Assembly: GCF_019583405.1 (NCBI RefSeq)
Contig: NZ_SZUU01000001.1
Coordinates: forward strand, 682,001 to 746,000
Origin: Bacteroides fragilis
Lineage (GTDB): Bacteria > Bacteroidota > Bacteroidia > Bacteroidales > Bacteroidaceae
Reading direction: 5' to 3'
DNA: 64,000 nucleotides
Positions 52,572 to 61,395 of the stretch are shown one piece after another. Numbering within the stretch: the stretch's first letter is position 1; every line of letters begins with the position of its first letter. The notes under the pieces were generated by a model. That model searched no databases. It saw only the letters and a program-made list of their open reading frames with translations, and was not told the DNA's origin. Made by a program: the position numbers and the translations under genes.

Positions 52572-53810
52572 ATGACAGATCACCATCATCCCACCCAATT
52601 CATTGTCATCGGTCTGGACGACAGCCCTACTCCTTATCTCCCACCCTCGATACAGGCACTGATACACGAGGGTAAAGTCTTTTCAGGGGGCTTGCGTCAC
52701 CATGACATCATCTCCGCCTTCCTTCCCGAAGGGGCGGAATGGATCGATATTACTGTCCCTCTCGATGCGGTATTTGCCCGTTACGAGGCCTACGACCACA
52801 TTGTTGTCTTCGCTTCGGGCGACCCGCTCTTTTTCGGATTCGCCAATACCATCCGCCGGCGTATGCCCGAGGCGGGGATACAACTTTATCCTACCTTCAA
52901 CTCCCTGCAAACACTGGCTCACCGATTAGTCATGCCTTATGACGACATGCGCACCGTATCCCTCACAGGGCGTCCCTGGCATGAATTTGACCGGGCGCTG
53001 ATAGAACGCACACCGAAAATGGGCATTCTCACCGACAGGGAACACACCCCTGCCTCTATAGCCCGACGTATGTTGGACTATGGCTACACTCATTATACGA
53101 TATACGTCGGCGAACATCTGGGCAACCCGGAACGGGAACGTATCCGCCGGCTGGAACTTCAAGAGGCGGCAGAACTGACCTTTGAATATCCCAACTGCCT
53201 GATTGTCCATCAGTACCCCGACACCTATACTCCCACCCACCCCAGGGCGCGTATAAATCTTCCTCCACTCGGAATCCCCGATGAAGAATTCGAACTGCTG
53301 GACGGGCGCACCAGGATGATCACCAAAGCTCCCATCCGTCTGCTTACACTCAGTGCGCTGGAACTGAATCGCCGCGTCTCTTTCTGGGATGTCGGTTTCT
53401 GTACCGGCTCCGTATCCATCGAAGCCAAACTGCAATTCCCACACCTGCACGTTACCTCCTTTGAGATCCGTCCCGAAGGACAAAGACTGATGGAGGTCAA
53501 CAGCCGGCGTTTCGGCACTCCGGGCATCACCATCCTCATTGGTGATTTCCTTGAAGCCGACCTCGACACCATTTCCCGCCCCGATGCCGTCTTTATCGGC
53601 GGGCATGGCGGACATCTGAAGGAGATGGTTGCACGCATCTCCCATTACCTCCTTCCGGGAGGATGCATTGTCTTCAACTCCGTATCCGAAGAAAGCAAGT
53701 CGCTCTTTATCGAAGGGATAAGAGAAGCCGGACTCCGGCTCCTCAGCGGAACAAGAATTGCCGTCAATGAATACAACCCCATTGAAATACTCAAAGCCGA
53801 ACAACAATGA
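52572..53810 (+). CDS. cobL: Precorrin-6Y C5,15-methyltransferase/decarboxylase (CbiE-CbiT fusion, CobL)
   Basis: This 412-residue CobL-type protein has CbiE at residues 1-210 (VIGLDDSPTPYL, VVFASGDPLFFG, YPTFNSLQTLAHRLVM). CbiT follows (FWDVGFCTGSVSIEAKL as SAM-binding motif I, then EIRPEGQRLMEVNSRRFG and FIGGHGGHLKEM). It methylates C5 and C15 and removes the acetate carboxyl. It is separated from cobJ by 32 bp and overlaps the next gene by 4 bp. Confidence 0.95.
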   Translation: MTDHHHPTQFIVIGLDDSPTPYLPPSIQALIHEGKVFSGGLRHHDIISAFLPEGAEWIDITVPLDAVFARYEAYDHIVVFASGDPLFFGFANTIRRRMPEAGIQLYPTFNSLQTLAHRLVMPYDDMRTVSLTGRPWHEFDRALIERTPKMGILTDREHTPASIARRMLDYGYTHYTIYVGEHLGNPERERIRRLELQEAAELTFEYPNCLIVHQYPDTYTPTHPRARINLPPLGIPDEEFELLDGRTRMITKAPIRLLTLSALELNRRVSFWDVGFCTGSVSIEAKLQFPHLHVTSFEIRPEGQRLMEVNSRRFGTPGITILIGDFLEADLDTISRPDAVFIGGHGGHLKEMVARISHYLLPGGCIVFNSVSEESKSLFIEGIREAGLRLLSGTRIAVNEYNPIEILKAEQQ

Positions 53811-55606
53811 AAACAGCTATTATCGTAATATCAGAAGCCAGCATATCCATGGCGAAAACCCTCAAGCAGGAACTACCTGAGTCTGAAATTTTCTCTACCA
53901 TCGCAAATGCCGACTGCCGGCATATCCCGGCCCTTCAGGAAGCAGTTCCACAACTGTTCCGCGACTCCGACGCACTTATCTTTATCGGGGCGATGGGCAT
54001 TTGTGTGCGTGCCATCGCTCCCTGCATTGAAGATAAGAAGACAGATCCCGCCGTGCTATGCGTAGACAGTACGGGACGCTACGTCATTTCCGTACTCTCC
54101 GGACACGTCGGCGGTGCCAACGGACTCACCCAATATGTGGCAGGCATTCTGGGTGCCGAACCTGTCATCACCACCCGTAGCGACCGCACCGGACTCTGGG
54201 CACTCGACACCCTCGGAAAGAAATACGACTGGCAGGCAATCCCCGGCGAAAACTGCGACATGAACCACCTGATATCCCTTTTCGTCGACTGTGCACCGAC
54301 CGCCCTGTTACTCGATATTCGTGACGAAGGCACTGCCCAACTGGAACACACCTTGCCGTCACACGTAGATGTGTTCTATAACTTCAAGGACATAGATACC
54401 GGCAGATACCGCCTGTTGCTGCTCGTCACTCCTTATTTGTATGAAACTTCCGGCATGCAAGCACTCTATTATGTACCCAAAGTGCTGCACATGGGTATGG
54501 GACTGGCACGCAACGCCGGCCCGAAGAATGCCGTCATCACCCGCCTGATGAACACCTTACTGGAAGCAAACATCGTACCTGCCGCCATTCGGACCATCTC
54601 CTCCATCGAAGAGAAAAAGCATGAAGAAGTGCTGAAACTGCTTGCTGATGCTTATGAATTGCACTTGTACACAGCCAGCCAACTCAGCCGGGTAGATGTA
54701 CCTACCCCGAGCGAGGTAGTCGACAAATACATGGGTACGCCCAGCGTATCCGAAGCCTCAGCCTTGCTGACAGCCGGAGGCGGCCCGCTGATTCTGCCGA
54801 AGCAGAAATGTGAGAACTTTACCGTTGCCATCGCCATGGATAACGCAGCCGTACGCCAAGGACACATCGAAATTGTGGGAGCCGGTCCCGGCGATCCCGA
54901 ACTGATTTCGGTACGCGGATGCCGTTTCCTTGAAGAAGCCGACCTGATTCTTTATGCCGGTAGCCTCGTCCCGCGCGAACTGACCGAATGTGCCAAAGCC
55001 GGAGCCACCATACGCAGTTCGGCATCCATGACTCTTGAAGAACAGTTTGCCCTGATGAAAGAGTTTTACGACCGCGGACAGCTGGTAGTCCGCCTGCATA
55101 CGGGCGATCCCTGCATCTATGGTGCCATCCAGGAACAGATGAACTTTTTCGACCGATACGGCATGCGTTATCACATCACTCCGGGCATCTCGTCATTCCA
55201 GGCCGCGGCCGCTGCCTTGCAATCACAGTTCACCATCCCCGAGAAAGTACAAACTATCATCCTCACCCGAGGCGAAGGACGCACGCCCATGCCCGAGAAA
55301 GAGAAACTCAGCCTGCTGGCACGTTCGCAAAGCACCATGTGCATCTTCCTCAGTGCGGGTGTGGTCGATCAGGTTCAGCAGGAATTACTTGAACATTATC
55401 CTCCTACTACCCCCGTTGCCGCCTGTTATCATCTGACGTGGAAAGACGAACGCATCTATCGTGGCGAGCTGAAGGATCTGGCACAAATCGTAAAGGAGAA
55501 CAACCTGACACTGACCACCATGATTGTCGTAGGCGACGCCATCGACAACCGTGAAGGATTATCACGCCTGTACTCACACCAATTCAAACATCTATTCCGT
55601 AAGTAA
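53807..55606 (+). CDS. Fusion: cobalt-precorrin-5A hydrolase (CbiG) + precorrin-4 C11-methyltransferase (CobM/CbiF)
   Basis: This 599-residue protein has CbiG at residues 1-340 (ADCRHIPALQEAVPQLF, IGAMGICVRAIAPCI, VISVLSGHVGGANGLTQYVA). It opens the delta-lactone and releases acetaldehyde. Residues about 350-599 are a tetrapyrrole methylase (IEIVGAGPGDPELISVRG, VVRLHTGDPCIYGAIQEQM, HITPGISSFQAAAAALQ). The presence of CbiG shows the oxygen-independent route. The two activities are adjacent in that route (CbiF then CbiG), so the fusion may channel the intermediate. It is 1 bp from the next gene. Confidence 0.95.
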   Translation: MKTAIIVISEASISMAKTLKQELPESEIFSTIANADCRHIPALQEAVPQLFRDSDALIFIGAMGICVRAIAPCIEDKKTDPAVLCVDSTGRYVISVLSGHVGGANGLTQYVAGILGAEPVITTRSDRTGLWALDTLGKKYDWQAIPGENCDMNHLISLFVDCAPTALLLDIRDEGTAQLEHTLPSHVDVFYNFKDIDTGRYRLLLLVTPYLYETSGMQALYYVPKVLHMGMGLARNAGPKNAVITRLMNTLLEANIVPAAIRTISSIEEKKHEEVLKLLADAYELHLYTASQLSRVDVPTPSEVVDKYMGTPSVSEASALLTAGGGPLILPKQKCENFTVAIAMDNAAVRQGHIEIVGAGPGDPELISVRGCRFLEEADLILYAGSLVPRELTECAKAGATIRSSASMTLEEQFALMKEFYDRGQLVVRLHTGDPCIYGAIQEQMNFFDRYGMRYHITPGISSFQAAAAALQSQFTIPEKVQTIILTRGEGRTPMPEKEKLSLLARSQSTMCIFLSAGVVDQVQQELLEHYPPTTPVAACYHLTWKDERIYRGELKDLAQIVKENNLTLTTMIVVGDAIDNREGLSRLYSHQFKHLFRK

Positions 55607-55607
55607 A

Positions 55608-57509
55608 ATGATACTGATATTAGGAGGAACAACCGAAGGAAGGAAGGTCGTCGGCATTGCCGAAGAAGCCGGAAAACCTTATTACTATTCAACCAAAGGA
55701 GACGAACAGGAAATCAGCCTGCAACACGGAATACGGCTCACAGGTGCGCTAACCCAGACCACCATGAAAGCCTTTTGCCGAGAGAACGGTATCCGCCTGC
55801 TGGTGGATGCCGCCCATCCCTTTGCAGAACAACTGCACGCAACGGTCACCGCCGTTTCACAGGCGCTCGACATCCCTTGCATTCGGTACGAACGCATGTA
55901 TGATGACCTGTTCAAGCTGTTTAATGAAGAGATGTACGATGAATATCCGTTCAAACTGAGGGAAAAGTACGAAGAACTGTCAGAGTTACTCAACGAAGAA
56001 GGTATACATCGGGTACTTGCCCTGACCGGGGTCCAGTCCATCCCCAAACTAAAACCCTTCTGGAAGAAAAAGGAAAGTGAGTGTTACTTCCGCATTCTCG
56101 ACCGCGAAAGCTCCCGCGAGATAGTCCGGAAGGCAGGCTTTCCCGAAGACCGCCTGGTCTATTATACTCCCGGCAAAGAGAACCTGCCCGAACTCCTCCG
56201 GCAACTCTCTCCGGAAGTCGTTCTTCTGAAAGAAAGCGGCGTGTCCGGAGGATTCTCCGAGAAAGTGAACATCATTACCGAACAGGGAATCCGTCTTTAT
56301 ATCCTTCTTCGCCCTTCTCTGCCCCCGTATGACCAGACAGTGAATGGAGTGAATGGAATGCGCCGTGCCATCGAGCACTTTCTGCCCGACTTCCTGCCCC
56401 TGCGCAGCGGACTTACCACCGGGACATGCGCAACCGCAGCCGCCAGCGCAGCTCTGCGGAAACTCCTGTCGCCCATACCCGGAAATAGAATAGAAGACGT
56501 TTCCGTTTTGCTCCCCAACGGAGAAAAGATTGCCGTCCCTGTCCATTCCGTTACCGGCTCGTTCACTGACCGGCGAATGGAAGTCTCCTGCACTGTGATC
56601 AAAGACGGAGGTGATGATCCCGATGTCACGAACGGGCTACCCATTGTAGCTACCGTATCCATCGATATTTCTGAAGAAAAGCTGCACACCGGAGGTGAGC
56701 GGCAACAGGTTATACAAATCCACGGCGGACAAGGTGTAGGTACCGTCACCCTGCCCGGATTGGGACTGGAAGTAGGCGGACCGGCCATCAACACCACTCC
56801 CCGGCAAATGATTACAGAAAATCTGCTGCACATCCTTGACAGACACACCCCCGTGCCCACTGCCCCCATACATGTCACCATCTCTGTCCCCGGAGGCGAA
56901 GAGGTTGCCGCTCGCACCTTCAATCCCCGCCTCGGTGTTGTAGGTGGCATTTCCATTATCGGCACCAGCGGTATTGTGAAGCCATTTTCTTCCGAAGCAT
57001 TTGTCAATTCCATCCGTAAAGAAATGTCGGTAGCCCGGGCTACAGGTTCTCCCCGCATCGTCATCAATTCGGGTGCCAAGAGCGAGAAATACATCCGCAG
57101 CCTCTACCCTGAATTACCCTCACAGGCTTTCGTCCATTATGGTAACTTCATTGGTGAAACCATTCGGATCGCTGCCGAACTCGGCATCCGGCAACTCACG
57201 TTGGGGGTTATGATCGGTAAAGCCGTAAAGCTGGCAGAAGGACATCTCGACACGCATAGTAAAAAAGTAACGATGAATAAGGAATTCCTGAAAGAGATAG
57301 CCCGTCAGTCCGGGTGCAACACTGCCACTGTAACAGCCATCGAAGGCATCACGTTGGCACGGGAACTTTGGGAACTCCTGCCCGAAGCGGAACTTCAGGC
57401 GTTTTGTTCATTACTGATCGAACAATGCCATCGCCATTGCGACCCCCTGTTGCCCGACGGAGAACTGACTATTCTGCTGATAACGGAAGAAGGGAAAGTG
57501 ATTCGTTAA
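55608..57509 (+). CDS. Fusion: precorrin-6A reductase (CobK/CbiJ) + cobalt-precorrin-5B C1-methyltransferase (CbiD)
   Basis: This protein is about 633 residues from MILILGGTTEGRKVV; the longer upstream frame overlaps the previous gene and is rejected. Residues 1-260 are CobK/CbiJ, with the nucleotide-binding GGTTEGR, VDAAHPFAEQLHATV and VLLKESGVSGGF. Residues about 275-633 are CbiD, starting LPLRSGLTTGTCATAAASAAL, with GQGVGTVTLPGLGLEVGGPA and GGISIIGTSGIVKPFS. CbiD then CbiJ are consecutive steps. It is last gene of the operon. Confidence 0.95.
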   Translation: MILILGGTTEGRKVVGIAEEAGKPYYYSTKGDEQEISLQHGIRLTGALTQTTMKAFCRENGIRLLVDAAHPFAEQLHATVTAVSQALDIPCIRYERMYDDLFKLFNEEMYDEYPFKLREKYEELSELLNEEGIHRVLALTGVQSIPKLKPFWKKKESECYFRILDRESSREIVRKAGFPEDRLVYYTPGKENLPELLRQLSPEVVLLKESGVSGGFSEKVNIITEQGIRLYILLRPSLPPYDQTVNGVNGMRRAIEHFLPDFLPLRSGLTTGTCATAAASAALRKLLSPIPGNRIEDVSVLLPNGEKIAVPVHSVTGSFTDRRMEVSCTVIKDGGDDPDVTNGLPIVATVSIDISEEKLHTGGERQQVIQIHGGQGVGTVTLPGLGLEVGGPAINTTPRQMITENLLHILDRHTPVPTAPIHVTISVPGGEEVAARTFNPRLGVVGGISIIGTSGIVKPFSSEAFVNSIRKEMSVARATGSPRIVINSGAKSEKYIRSLYPELPSQAFVHYGNFIGETIRIAAELGIRQLTLGVMIGKAVKLAEGHLDTHSKKVTMNKEFLKEIARQSGCNTATVTAIEGITLARELWELLPEAELQAFCSLLIEQCHRHCDPLLPDGELTILLITEEGKVIR

Positions 57510-57515
57510 CTGATT

Positions 57516-58196
57516 TTAATTACACACATCATTCTCTTCTTTGCCTATGATACCATTATCCGAGTTTTTCTTTGCAACATAGAAACCACGTCCGGGCGTC
57601 CACTCCACACAAAACAATTCACTGACGTCCGGATACCCCTGCCGGGCAAGATTATCCTTCAGCCACTCTTCCGTTTTACCGGCACTCTCCAATGAAGAAT
57701 CCAGCACTGAGCCACTGTTTACGAAAAGATACGATTCCGATTTGGAATTGCGGGTCGATACCGTAAGTTGCCCGTTTGTTTCAAAGCGCACATCATCCAC
57801 ATCCATCATCGAGAAGATGCCATTCTCACGCAAAAGGGTACGGAACTGTTCCATTTCCAGCCCGTTTCGTTTAAATTCTTTCAGATTAATCTGACCATTG
57901 CGGACAATCATCACCGTATCTCCCTTTATAAGGCGACGCAACGTTTTGAAACGAAGCAGATAGCGAATACCCATGTTGAAACAGGTCCACACCCCCAAAG
58001 AGAAAACGAGTTGCCATGCCGATACATCGGGACTATAGATAACACCTCCGACGAGCGCACCCAGCACAAAAGCATTGACTGAATCAAGAGGAGTCAGTTG
58101 CGCCATCTGTGTTTTACCGGAGATACGAAGAAAGAAGAGCACGCCCAGCATGCCTACCACAATTTTGACTATAATAGTAAGGTACATCATCTGCAA
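57516..58196 (-). CDS. DUF421 (YetF-type) membrane protein
   Basis: This 226-residue protein has about three N-terminal TM helices with IVVGMLGVLFFLRISGKTQM and the family signature LTPLDSVNAFVLGALVGGVI. A cytoplasmic beta-rich domain follows (VMIVRNGQINLKEFKRNGL, LRENGIFSMMDVDDVRFETN), then a C-terminal extension after about residue 150 ending with the second conserved half. Start may be one of two adjacent ATGs. It converges with the corrin operon, 6 bp away. YetF proteins are of unclear function, associated with sporulation or stress in Firmicutes. Confidence 0.88.
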   Translation of the reverse strand: MQMMYLTIIVKIVVGMLGVLFFLRISGKTQMAQLTPLDSVNAFVLGALVGGVIYSPDVSAWQLVFSLGVWTCFNMGIRYLLRFKTLRRLIKGDTVMIVRNGQINLKEFKRNGLEMEQFRTLLRENGIFSMMDVDDVRFETNGQLTVSTRNSKSESYLFVNSGSVLDSSLESAGKTEEWLKDNLARQGYPDVSELFCVEWTPGRGFYVAKKNSDNGIIGKEENDVCN

Positions 58197-58427
58197 TAAT
58201 AGGATTTAATTTTACAAACAACAACATCCGAAACGAGATTTTGTTTACGAGCAGACCAAATTCTTCCCTCTCTTGTCACCACAAACATAGCAATCAGACT
58301 AATCCTACCAGTATACTCCCATTTACACTCTTGGACCTTATAGTAGCCCTCCTTTCTTTTTGTAATCTGTCGAATCCTTCGTAGTGACAATGAAAACAAG
58401 CACGTTTTTATCAGTTATTAGCAATCA

Positions 58428-59030
58428 TCACCTTTGAATCAGATGAATTGTATCATTAAAGTAACCTCTATACTTTCCTCCCTCAGGCACAAATACGCCT
58501 TTTATTTCTTTAGAAGCAAAGTCATTACCAGTATAATAAATGCCAGAAGCTCCTACATGCCAGAAACCTGCCTTATAAACACAAACAAACTGAATGGTAG
58601 GTATATAAAACGTTGATTGCCCTGCTATATTATTATTCCAATAGTTCCCAGCCTCAATTCTGCATACCTGTGTTCCCACATTGAGTTGTTTATGCATATT
58701 GCTCCCGTTTGCATCATGATAAAAATAATAGTTATCATTCAGGTAGCAAACTTCCAAAGCACATCCATTCATTCCTCCTGTCACTACAACCGTTCCATCC
58801 TGAATAGGAGTTTGTATCCCCACATATCCGGCATTGCCCTGCACATATGGAAAATAAAAATCTGTTGAGTGATGATTAGCAATGTCCCAATAAAACACTC
58901 CATTCTTCAACTGTTCATTTATCTGTACAGTACATCCTAAAGGAGTTTGAACTAAATTACGTGTATCAACAAAAAAATGTTCGCTACTCAATACTGTTTG
59001 CGGATTTGTTCTTAACTGTGTCAGTCCCAT
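58428..59030 (-). CDS. Unnamed 200-residue protein with a CNF1-like Cys/His signature (candidate deamidase)
   Basis: Not recognised by close family resemblance. It is a beta-rich, soluble protein without a signal peptide or TM helix. The striking part is GTVVVTGGMNGCALEV (Cys90) followed 15 residues later by NYYFYHDANGS (His105). In CNF1 (Cys866/His881) and DNT (Cys1292/His1307), which deamidate Rho GTPases, the catalytic Cys and His have the same 15-residue spacing, with Cys in a small-residue-GC context. The size is close to an isolated catalytic domain. It has its own promoter, is AT-richer than its neighbours, and has no evident immunity gene. Alternative: an unrelated beta-sandwich protein. 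Confidence 0.6.
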   Translation of the reverse strand: MGLTQLRTNPQTVLSSEHFFVDTRNLVQTPLGCTVQINEQLKNGVFYWDIANHHSTDFYFPYVQGNAGYVGIQTPIQDGTVVVTGGMNGCALEVCYLNDNYYFYHDANGSNMHKQLNVGTQVCRIEAGNYWNNNIAGQSTFYIPTIQFVCVYKAGFWHVGASGIYYTGNDFASKEIKGVFVPEGGKYRGYFNDTIHLIQR

Positions 59031-59103
59031 ATAAAATATAATTATAGTCTCCTACTCTATTTACTATCAGGATTTTCGGATTCTTCCTTATAAGCTTACA
59101 CCT

Positions 59104-59134
59104 CAAAAGTAGAAGCTTTACTGACGACAAACAA
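59104..59134 (-). promoter_or_regulatory. Promoter of the CNF-like gene
   Basis: Minus strand TTG (59134-59132), 20-bp spacer, TACTTTTG (59111-59104). Initiation near 59097 gives a leader of roughly 70 nt. Both elements and the spacing fit the Bacteroides consensus. Confidence 0.6.
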
Positions 59135-59254
59135 CTATTTTCTCTTATTGAATTGCTATTTCTTCTGACTACCCCATTAATTTTTTAATATGAATGATAA
59201 CCGATATAAACCGAGCAAGTCCACCTTTCCCCACCGGAAAAGCATGGACCTGCA

Positions 59255-59299
59255 ACAAACAAAACAAGCAAGGGGAAGCGTCTGTCGCAGATAGCTTCC
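59255..59299 (-). terminator. Terminator of the fimbrillin operon
   Basis: GGAAGC (59274-59279) pairs with GCTTCC (59294-59299), with an inner TCTG/CAGA stem, 20 nt beyond the last gene. On the minus strand it is followed by the T-rich CCTTGCTTGTTTTGTTTG. Confidence 0.6.
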
Positions 59300-59318
59300 A
59301 CACTATTAAGATATATGA

Positions 59319-60200
59319 TTATTCTAAAATGATATTGAATGTATAGTTATTGTTTCGGCGGAGGGAATAGTCATTGATATCACTCCTGCCCAGATCAATG
59401 TTTTTTGTATACTCAGTCCCCCCTTTCGTTGCTTTTATTTGGAGTTGCGTGCGTTCATTCCGGTTTGTTCCTGTGGTTACATTCTCCGCCATATAATAAT
59501 AACGATAAGAAGAAGTTGTTCCCAATGTTCCGGCAGTGATCACCTCTTCCGTATAATCACCGCTTTCCGGTGCCAGATACGTATCCGAAGGGAATAAATA
59601 ACCTTTGGTCTGTGCCCGCTTCAATTGAATTTTCACGTTGCTGAATACTCCTGCCGTCTTGGCCGAAACAGCTATGTTGAGCCTGCATACCAGACGTCCC
59701 AATACCACATTCACAGCAGTGGTTCCGGTAGTAATCTCTCCCTCATAATAGCCGAAAAGACATACATTCCGGTCAGCACTCCGTTCTTTCATCCAGCCCA
59801 TATCTACCACCAGACTTTTGAAACCATTCAGGTTATCTGGCCACGCGGGAGTCTCCTCATCTGTCAGATTGCCTACTATACAAAGGGTGCTGCGCCCGGT
59901 CCTCAGTGTGACTCCTTCAAGCGTTGTATTGAGCACCGGCGTGGTCAGCACTATCTGTTCACTGCCGATCAGGATACCTTCACGGTCAAACTGCAGAATC
60001 CACAAATTACCAATCAGGTTTTCATAATCGGGTGCCATCGGCTGCTCCGCACGGGTAACCGCATCATTGGTAAAAGAAGCGGCAGTAAGCCCAATCGACA
60101 CTTTTACCACGTCCTCTTCCTGATCCATCGGTTCATGGGATATGCAGGCACCCAACGTAAGCAGACAAACACTAAAAACGATATATCCGAATCTTTTCAT
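59319..60200 (-). CDS. Fimbrillin/Mfa-type lipoprotein, minor subunit or anchor-like
   Basis: This 293-residue lipoprotein has signal MKRFGYIVFSVCLLTLGACIS with lipobox LGAC. The mature part has VVKVSIGLTAASFTNDAVTR, the R-rich site typical of Mfa/FimA-type proteins, PDYENLIGNLWILQFDREG (resembling DUF4906/FimB-Mfa2 N-terminal domains) and a C-terminal RRNNNYTFNIILE strand that looks like a donor or capping strand. It is last in the fimbrial operon, where anchors or tips are often placed. Confidence 0.75.
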   Translation of the reverse strand: MKRFGYIVFSVCLLTLGACISHEPMDQEEDVVKVSIGLTAASFTNDAVTRAEQPMAPDYENLIGNLWILQFDREGILIGSEQIVLTTPVLNTTLEGVTLRTGRSTLCIVGNLTDEETPAWPDNLNGFKSLVVDMGWMKERSADRNVCLFGYYEGEITTGTTAVNVVLGRLVCRLNIAVSAKTAGVFSNVKIQLKRAQTKGYLFPSDTYLAPESGDYTEEVITAGTLGTTSSYRYYYMAENVTTGTNRNERTQLQIKATKGGTEYTKNIDLGRSDINDYSLRRNNNYTFNIILE

Positions 60201-60237
60201 GGGACTATTATTAAGTATTACTCTAATTTGTTCATTT

Positions 60238-60330
60238 CACCACAGATTACACAGATTAACACAGATTTATAATTTATCTCGTTGATATCTACGATTAAAA
60301 GTTCTGTGTAAATCTGTTTAATCTGTGGTG
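60238..60330. repeat. CACCACAG inverted-repeat element, copy 6
   Basis: The left arm CACCACAGATTACACAGATT and right arm AATCTGTTTAATCTGTGGTG pair with few mismatches. The interior GATATCTACGATTAAAAG differs from copies 4 and 5. It lies between two fimbrial genes, inside the operon. Confidence 0.85.
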
Positions 60331-60335
60331 AGCTC

Positions 60336-61385
60336 TTATGTATCCATTTCCACATTTTCCGTCCACGAACGGTTTTGCCAGGTCAGTACAGTCACCCCGT
60401 TACTGATCTTCACCGTAACGGTATAGTTATACGAATGCCCTGCTGTCAGATACAAACCGGTCAGCAACATCTGATATTGAGTGGGGTTACCATTCACTTT
60501 CAGATTCAGCAACACGCTGATAGAGTGGGAACGTGCATCTGTGGGCAATATGCCGGTATGTGCCATCAGGCTGTTATCGGCATTTTGAGTGGCTTGTGTG
60601 ATACGTACCGATGCACTTTGGTCGCCCACTTTCACGGGCAGCACCTCTCCATTCACCCAGTCAAAACTGGTTGTATTGTCCAGTGGTTGCTGTATGCCAC
60701 TGATTTCAATTCCTTCGGCAAGCATCTCCAAGGAGTGTACACCCTCACCCGCTTTGACAGTAAACTGCATCCGTGCCGTCTGGTTGATGATGGGGGGCAG
60801 ATACAGGGTCTGAACATTGTTCAATGTACCCCCTTCATCAATTTTCGTAATGGTCACCGCTGTCATGGCTGTTTGTGTATACCGGTCGTCGGTAGCAAGC
60901 AGATATTCTCCGTTACCGATATTGACAAAACCCTTTGAGTTTAAGGCCTTGGCAGGTGACAGGATTCTGAAGTAATAAGTACCCGCCTTCATATAAAGAG
61001 GAGTGCTGCTTGAAGATATTACCGCCCCGTTGTCGTCTACCTCGCAGGGATAAAGCAAACTGCTGCCTGACGTACCGGCGTTACGTACCAGATAGGCTTT
61101 GGAATACTCTTCCATTAAGTTCTTGGTATTATCATATACCACCAGTCGTATCGTACTCCCGTCTTCCAGCAGATAAATCGGTTTATCCTGCAATGTTTCA
61201 CTATCCTGTGCCGTTGCACGGGTACGGACCGAAGGAAGCATAGAAGCGTAATATCCGCCGACAATGGGATTCACCTGTATCAGTTCCTCCGTATTCTCTT
61301 CTTCGGGAGAGGCAGAGACACATGCCGTACAGAGTAGAACCATGATTACATACAACCAACTTTTAAAGACAATCATTCTTTTCAT
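60336..61385 (-). CDS. Fimbrillin-family lipoprotein
   Basis: This lipoprotein is about 349 residues starting at MKRMIVFKSWL; a longer frame overlaps the previous gene and was rejected. The lipobox is LLCTACVSA. The mature protein has PSVRTRATAQD, an Arg site suitable for gingipain-like processing, TIRLVVYDNTKNLMEEYSKAY, YYFRILSPAKAL and two beta-sandwich halves ending in AGHSYNYTVTVKISNG. This is the architecture of structural or accessory fimbrillins (Mfa-like 1). It is second-to-last gene in the operon, 10 bp after the preceding gene. Confidence 0.75.
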   Translation of the reverse strand: MKRMIVFKSWLYVIMVLLCTACVSASPEEENTEELIQVNPIVGGYYASMLPSVRTRATAQDSETLQDKPIYLLEDGSTIRLVVYDNTKNLMEEYSKAYLVRNAGTSGSSLLYPCEVDDNGAVISSSSTPLYMKAGTYYFRILSPAKALNSKGFVNIGNGEYLLATDDRYTQTAMTAVTITKIDEGGTLNNVQTLYLPPIINQTARMQFTVKAGEGVHSLEMLAEGIEISGIQQPLDNTTSFDWVNGEVLPVKVGDQSASVRITQATQNADNSLMAHTGILPTDARSHSISVLLNLKVNGNPTQYQMLLTGLYLTAGHSYNYTVTVKISNGVTVLTWQNRSWTENVEMDT

Positions 61386-61395
61386 ACTTACCATT

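Noticed and set aside
52926..53807. 293-codon open frame on the minus strand
   Set aside because: It lies entirely inside cobL in the opposite strand, has no family motifs, and arises from the GC-rich codon use of cobL.
56297..57094. 265-codon minus-strand frame over the CbiD region
   Set aside because: Shadow of the CobK-CbiD gene.
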